Positions 5,598 to 7,788 of a DNA stretch of 7,788 nucleotides are shown here, in pieces (within the stretch, counting starts at the first letter, position 1; the number at the start of each line of letters is the position of its first letter). Under the pieces are notes generated by a model that had not been told where the DNA came from, did not search any database, and saw nothing but the letters and a program-made list of their open reading frames with translations. Origin of the DNA: Deltaproteobacteria bacterium (GTDB taxonomy: Bacteria > Desulfobacterota > Desulfobacteria > C00003060 > C00003106); assembly GCA_019314005.1 (NCBI GenBank), contig JAFDAE010000154.1:1-7788 (forward strand), given 5' to 3'. A program made the position numbers and the translations under genes.

Positions 5598-6855
5598 CAG
5601 GAAAAAAAATATGGACTGTCTCTGCAATATGGCGATTGGCTTGTTTTATAGTGGTAGCCAAAATGCCTGCCGGCAGTCCAATATCCTCCCATGCCGTAAC
5701 ATCCAATGGCGGTACAAGCTGTTCTCCACTTGTACCTACACCCAGAGCATTTGTTAATATATCTGACAAATGGATTATAGAGGTCTCCAAAGACATTTGA
5801 GATGCCCTGGGAGTATGATGGTGTCTGATGGTATTTTCCAATATCACTGGCAGCTTCCATTCTTTTAGCAAGATAGCCCCCATTGTAGTATGGTTAAATC
5901 CAATGATTTCCTCTTCTGTTTTGTATAACAAGCTATTAGTTTTTCTGGCTCTGAGAAGTGCCTGTTTGGCCTGATCAGGAAGATATTTAAATATAATTAG
6001 CCGTCCGACATCATGAATCAATCCGGCCAGGAAGAAGCGTTCGGTATTTGTATTATTCTTATAACTCGAAATAATCCTAGCAATGATTCCACAAGCAATG
6101 CTGTGTTCCCAAAATGATCGCATGTTTATGATGTCAGAGGGGACACCTTTGAACGCGGAAGTGACACAGGTCCCTAATGCCAAGGTACTGAGCTGCTTTG
6201 TTCCGATAATCGCGACTGCCCGTGATATGGTATCTATTTTAGACGGAAAGCTGTAAAATGCACTGTTGACAATCTTTAATAACCGGGCAGACAGGCCGGA
6301 ATCCTTGCTGATAATATTGGCAACATGAGTAGCCGAACTGCGTGGGTTGCTTATAGCTTCATTAATCTGGTTAAATATGGGAGATAATGAAGGAAGTTTG
6401 ATATAATTTTTCTTGATTAGATCGTGGGGATCAACTTTGGCCGCTGTATCTTCTGTCGGAGAGTTTTGATCTGAGTTCGCCGAGGAATCGTGAAATTTAT
6501 CCGTGCCTGCAGACTGTGCTCCATTTGTCAACTGCTCGGCTTTTCGCAGGACGCAGATGTTAAATAATTCACGAATTGCTTCATATCTAAGATCCGTATG
6601 GACAAAACGCTTCCTCGTTAGTTTGTCCGCTATATCAAGAATTGCCGGATCCACGTGGGCCGTTTTTTTCTTCTCCATATCGTGTTGCGATATTCCCTCT
6701 ATATCAACATCAACGATTCCCCACATTTTCATAATTTTCAGGTGCTTTGGCGTTAATTTTACGCCGTTGCCAAGTAGAAAACGGCCATTCCGATCCCTCA
6801 CATCATTTGCCAGGACCATGTCCGGTTCTAATTCAGACACATTTATTTTGGCCAT
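5587..6855 (-). CDS. HDOD domain signalling protein
   Basis: A 422-residue cytoplasmic protein. The N-terminus (about 1-55) has the pattern V-x-x-L-x-P-x-M-V-L-A followed by GRFLLGNGVKLT, as seen in front of HD-GYP and HDOD proteins (similar to DUF3391-like regions). A low-complexity Ser/Asp-rich linker lies near 110-140. The HDOD domain spans about 150-350, with H251 in FWEHSIACG, the HD pair H281-D282 in AGLIHDVGRL, H322 in GFNHTTMGA and a final HHH (345-347). The metal-binding-type residues are therefore retained. HDOD proteins are regulatory and often work with two-component or c-di-GMP circuits; catalysis is rarely shown. It is first in a two-gene unit with the hybrid kinase and overlaps it. 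Its ribosome-binding site is weak (CAGG about 9 nt before ATG). Partner and output are not evident. Confidence 0.93.
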   Translation of the reverse strand: MAKINVSELEPDMVLANDVRDRNGRFLLGNGVKLTPKHLKIMKMWGIVDVDIEGISQHDMEKKKTAHVDPAILDIADKLTRKRFVHTDLRYEAIRELFNICVLRKAEQLTNGAQSAGTDKFHDSSANSDQNSPTEDTAAKVDPHDLIKKNYIKLPSLSPIFNQINEAISNPRSSATHVANIISKDSGLSARLLKIVNSAFYSFPSKIDTISRAVAIIGTKQLSTLALGTCVTSAFKGVPSDIINMRSFWEHSIACGIIARIISSYKNNTNTERFFLAGLIHDVGRLIIFKYLPDQAKQALLRARKTNSLLYKTEEEIIGFNHTTMGAILLKEWKLPVILENTIRHHHTPRASQMSLETSIIHLSDILTNALGVGTSGEQLVPPLDVTAWEDIGLPAGILATTIKQANRHIAETVHIFFPDEQ

Positions 6856-6871
6856 AGTGAAACCTGCTGCA

Positions 6872-6898
6872 TTTATAAGGTATAAAAGTTTTTGACAA
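6872..6898 (-). promoter_or_regulatory. Weak promoter candidate for HDOD-kinase operon
   Basis: On the minus strand TTGTCA (6898-6893) and TATAAA (6877-6872) are separated by 15 nt, shorter than ideal. They sit in an AT-rich stretch 17 nt above the HDOD start codon. The 271-bp gap to the upstream receiver gene supports a separate promoter. The very short leader makes the exact boxes uncertain. Confidence 0.3.
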
Positions 6899-6902
6899 TG
6901 AA

Positions 6903-6945
6903 CCAGCGCTTTCCGGGATAGCCGGTAGGCCTAACTCGATGCTGG
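6903..6945. other. Structured intergenic segment upstream of the HDOD gene
   Basis: CCAGC (6903-6907) can pair with GCTGG (6941-6945). The enclosed bases contain two CCGG motifs and AGGCCT. The segment lies inside the 271-bp non-coding gap 6856-7126. I could not fit it to a known riboswitch, including the c-di-GMP GEMM pattern. The rest of the gap shows no convincing gene. Confidence 0.25.
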
Positions 6946-7126
6946 CACTTGCTTTTCAACTAATTACTCATATCGGAAATATCAGAAACATTCTTAAGGG
7001 ATTTCGATCAAGAAGGTTTTTTACACAAAAGAGGATGGGGAGTTGTTTTGAGAAATTCGGTAGAAATTGTGGAGGCGTGGGCCAAAATGCTCATGAAGTG
7101 AACAAAATGGACTTTTTACGATGCCA

Positions 7127-7525
7127 TCAATTATAATGCATTTTTGCTAAACTTGACTTTCGTTTTATTAGCGCCTGATTCACTGCAGAATAAAGCTGGT
7201 CGAGATCTTCTAATGGCTTACCCAGAAAGCTGAATGCCCCGTTTAATGCAGCCGTTTTTATATTCTCAATAGTTACAAAGCCGGTCAAAACAATGACCTC
7301 AATTTTAGAGTCCAACTCCTTGGATTGCTTTAGCAGTTCAAGCCCATTGATATCAGGCAGCCGAAGATCTGTTACCACAACATCCACGTGCTCACTTTTG
7401 ATCAAATCCAGGCCCTCGCGTCCGCTCATGGCTTTTGTTACCCGGAATCCTTTATGTTCCAACGCACGGGACAGCACATCGAGTATTGTGCCTTCATCAT
7501 CAACAACAAGAATTTTTTCTGCCAT
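7127..7525 (-). CDS. Stand-alone response regulator receiver protein
   Basis: A 132-residue protein made of a single CheY-like receiver domain. The acidic pocket is D9-D10-E11, the phospho-acceptor is D53 in VVVTDLRLPDINGLE, T81 lies in IVLTGF and the conserved lysine is K103 in FLGKPL. A short basic tail (KRKSSLAK) follows, with no output domain. AAAGGAG at 7543-7537, 11 nt upstream, is a good ribosome-binding site for the ATG. It starts 30 nt after the preceding receiver-domain gene ends, so the two are probably cotranscribed. It may accept phosphate from the hybrid kinase in the cluster or from the partial protein upstream. No clear terminator was found after it. Confidence 0.93.
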   Translation of the reverse strand: MAEKILVVDDEGTILDVLSRALEHKGFRVTKAMSGREGLDLIKSEHVDVVVTDLRLPDINGLELLKQSKELDSKIEVIVLTGFVTIENIKTAALNGAFSFLGKPLEDLDQLYSAVNQALIKRKSSLAKMHYN

Positions 7526-7555
7526 ATCCAGAACAACTCCTTTATAATTTCATGA

Positions 7556-7788
7556 TCATGCAAGCATGTCGCTTATTAGATCCTTTATCTCTTCCATAAC
7601 AAACGGTTTTCTAATGATCCTTTCAATTCCCTGCTTTTTTAACTCGCCAAGACTCTCTTCATCAGTCCATCCGGTTATTATGGCTATAGGGAGATTGGCT
7701 TTGGCTTTCCTGAGCCTGCGCGCAAGTTCAGTTCCGTTCATCTTAGGCATGGACCAATCCGCCAGCACGAGGTTGAAGGTTTTTTTGT
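7556..7788 (-). CDS. Receiver domain, C-terminal part (cut by window edge)
   Basis: The frame is open to the right edge, so only the last 76-77 residues are visible. They form the end of a receiver domain: TFNLVLADWSMPKMNG carries the phospho-acceptor Asp (codon 7759-7757), IITGW carries the conserved Thr, and IIRKPF carries the conserved Lys. The protein ends 15 residues later. The N-terminal half of the domain, with the DD pair, lies outside the window. It could be a stand-alone regulator or the receiver of another hybrid kinase. The GTG at 7768 is an internal valine, not a real start, because the receiver pattern continues upstream. Confidence 0.88.
   Translation of the reverse strand, partial: KKTFNLVLADWSMPKMNGTELARRLRKAKANLPIAIITGWTDEESLGELKKQGIERIIRKPFVMEEIKDLISDMLA

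Noticed and set aside
5598..5627. TTG start for the hybrid kinase
   Set aside because: The ATG at 5597 is coupled to the HDOD stop codon, and the extra residues are just a T-rich run in the overlapping gene.
6939..7136. Plus-strand 65-aa ORF in the cluster gap
   Set aside because: No ribosome-binding site, no domain, and it runs antisense into the receiver gene.

Overview
The window looks like a chromosomal segment of a Gram-negative, probably deltaproteobacterial/Desulfobacterota-type bacterium. This is inferred from the multi-GAF hybrid histidine kinase, the HDOD protein, short receiver-only regulators, moderate GC and many short hairpin repeats between genes. No 16S or other decisive marker is present, so the assignment is tentative.

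Left part (1-2295): a block bounded by two inverted copies of a 27-bp repeat (1-27 and 2269-2295). Inside it are a 134-bp MITE-like element with imperfect 32-bp terminal inverted repeats (69-202) and a plus-strand gene for a fused SpmA-SpmB-type 'Gate' membrane protein (324-1637). A repeat-bearing intergenic stretch follows. Next, on the minus strand, comes an unusual small unit: a TTGACA promoter overlapped by a CRP/FNR-like palindrome, a structured leader or small RNA ending in an intrinsic terminator, and a 61-residue cysteine-rich protein. A high-GC3 coding remnant without a start codon lies just past it.

Middle (2238-3302): rsmG (gidB) on the minus strand. A perfect consensus parS site, the ParB-binding centromere, directly abuts its start codon. 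This suggests an origin-proximal position, yet the usual partners mnmG and parAB are absent from the window. The repeat at 2269-2295 supplies the last residues of RsmG, so a rearrangement junction lies at its 3' end.

Right part (3303-7788): a minus-strand signalling cluster. In transcription order it holds the C-terminal end of a receiver-domain protein (cut by the window edge), a stand-alone receiver, a 271-bp gap with a possible promoter, an HDOD protein, and an 11-nt-overlapping GAF-GAF-HisKA-HATPase-receiver hybrid kinase. None of these proteins has a DNA-binding output domain, so output may pass through the HDOD protein or through partners outside the window.

The strongest observations are the parS site fused to the rsmG start and the inverted-repeat junction. 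The most likely undescribed element is the CRP/FNR-like promoter, structured leader and Cys-rich small protein at 1895-2226.
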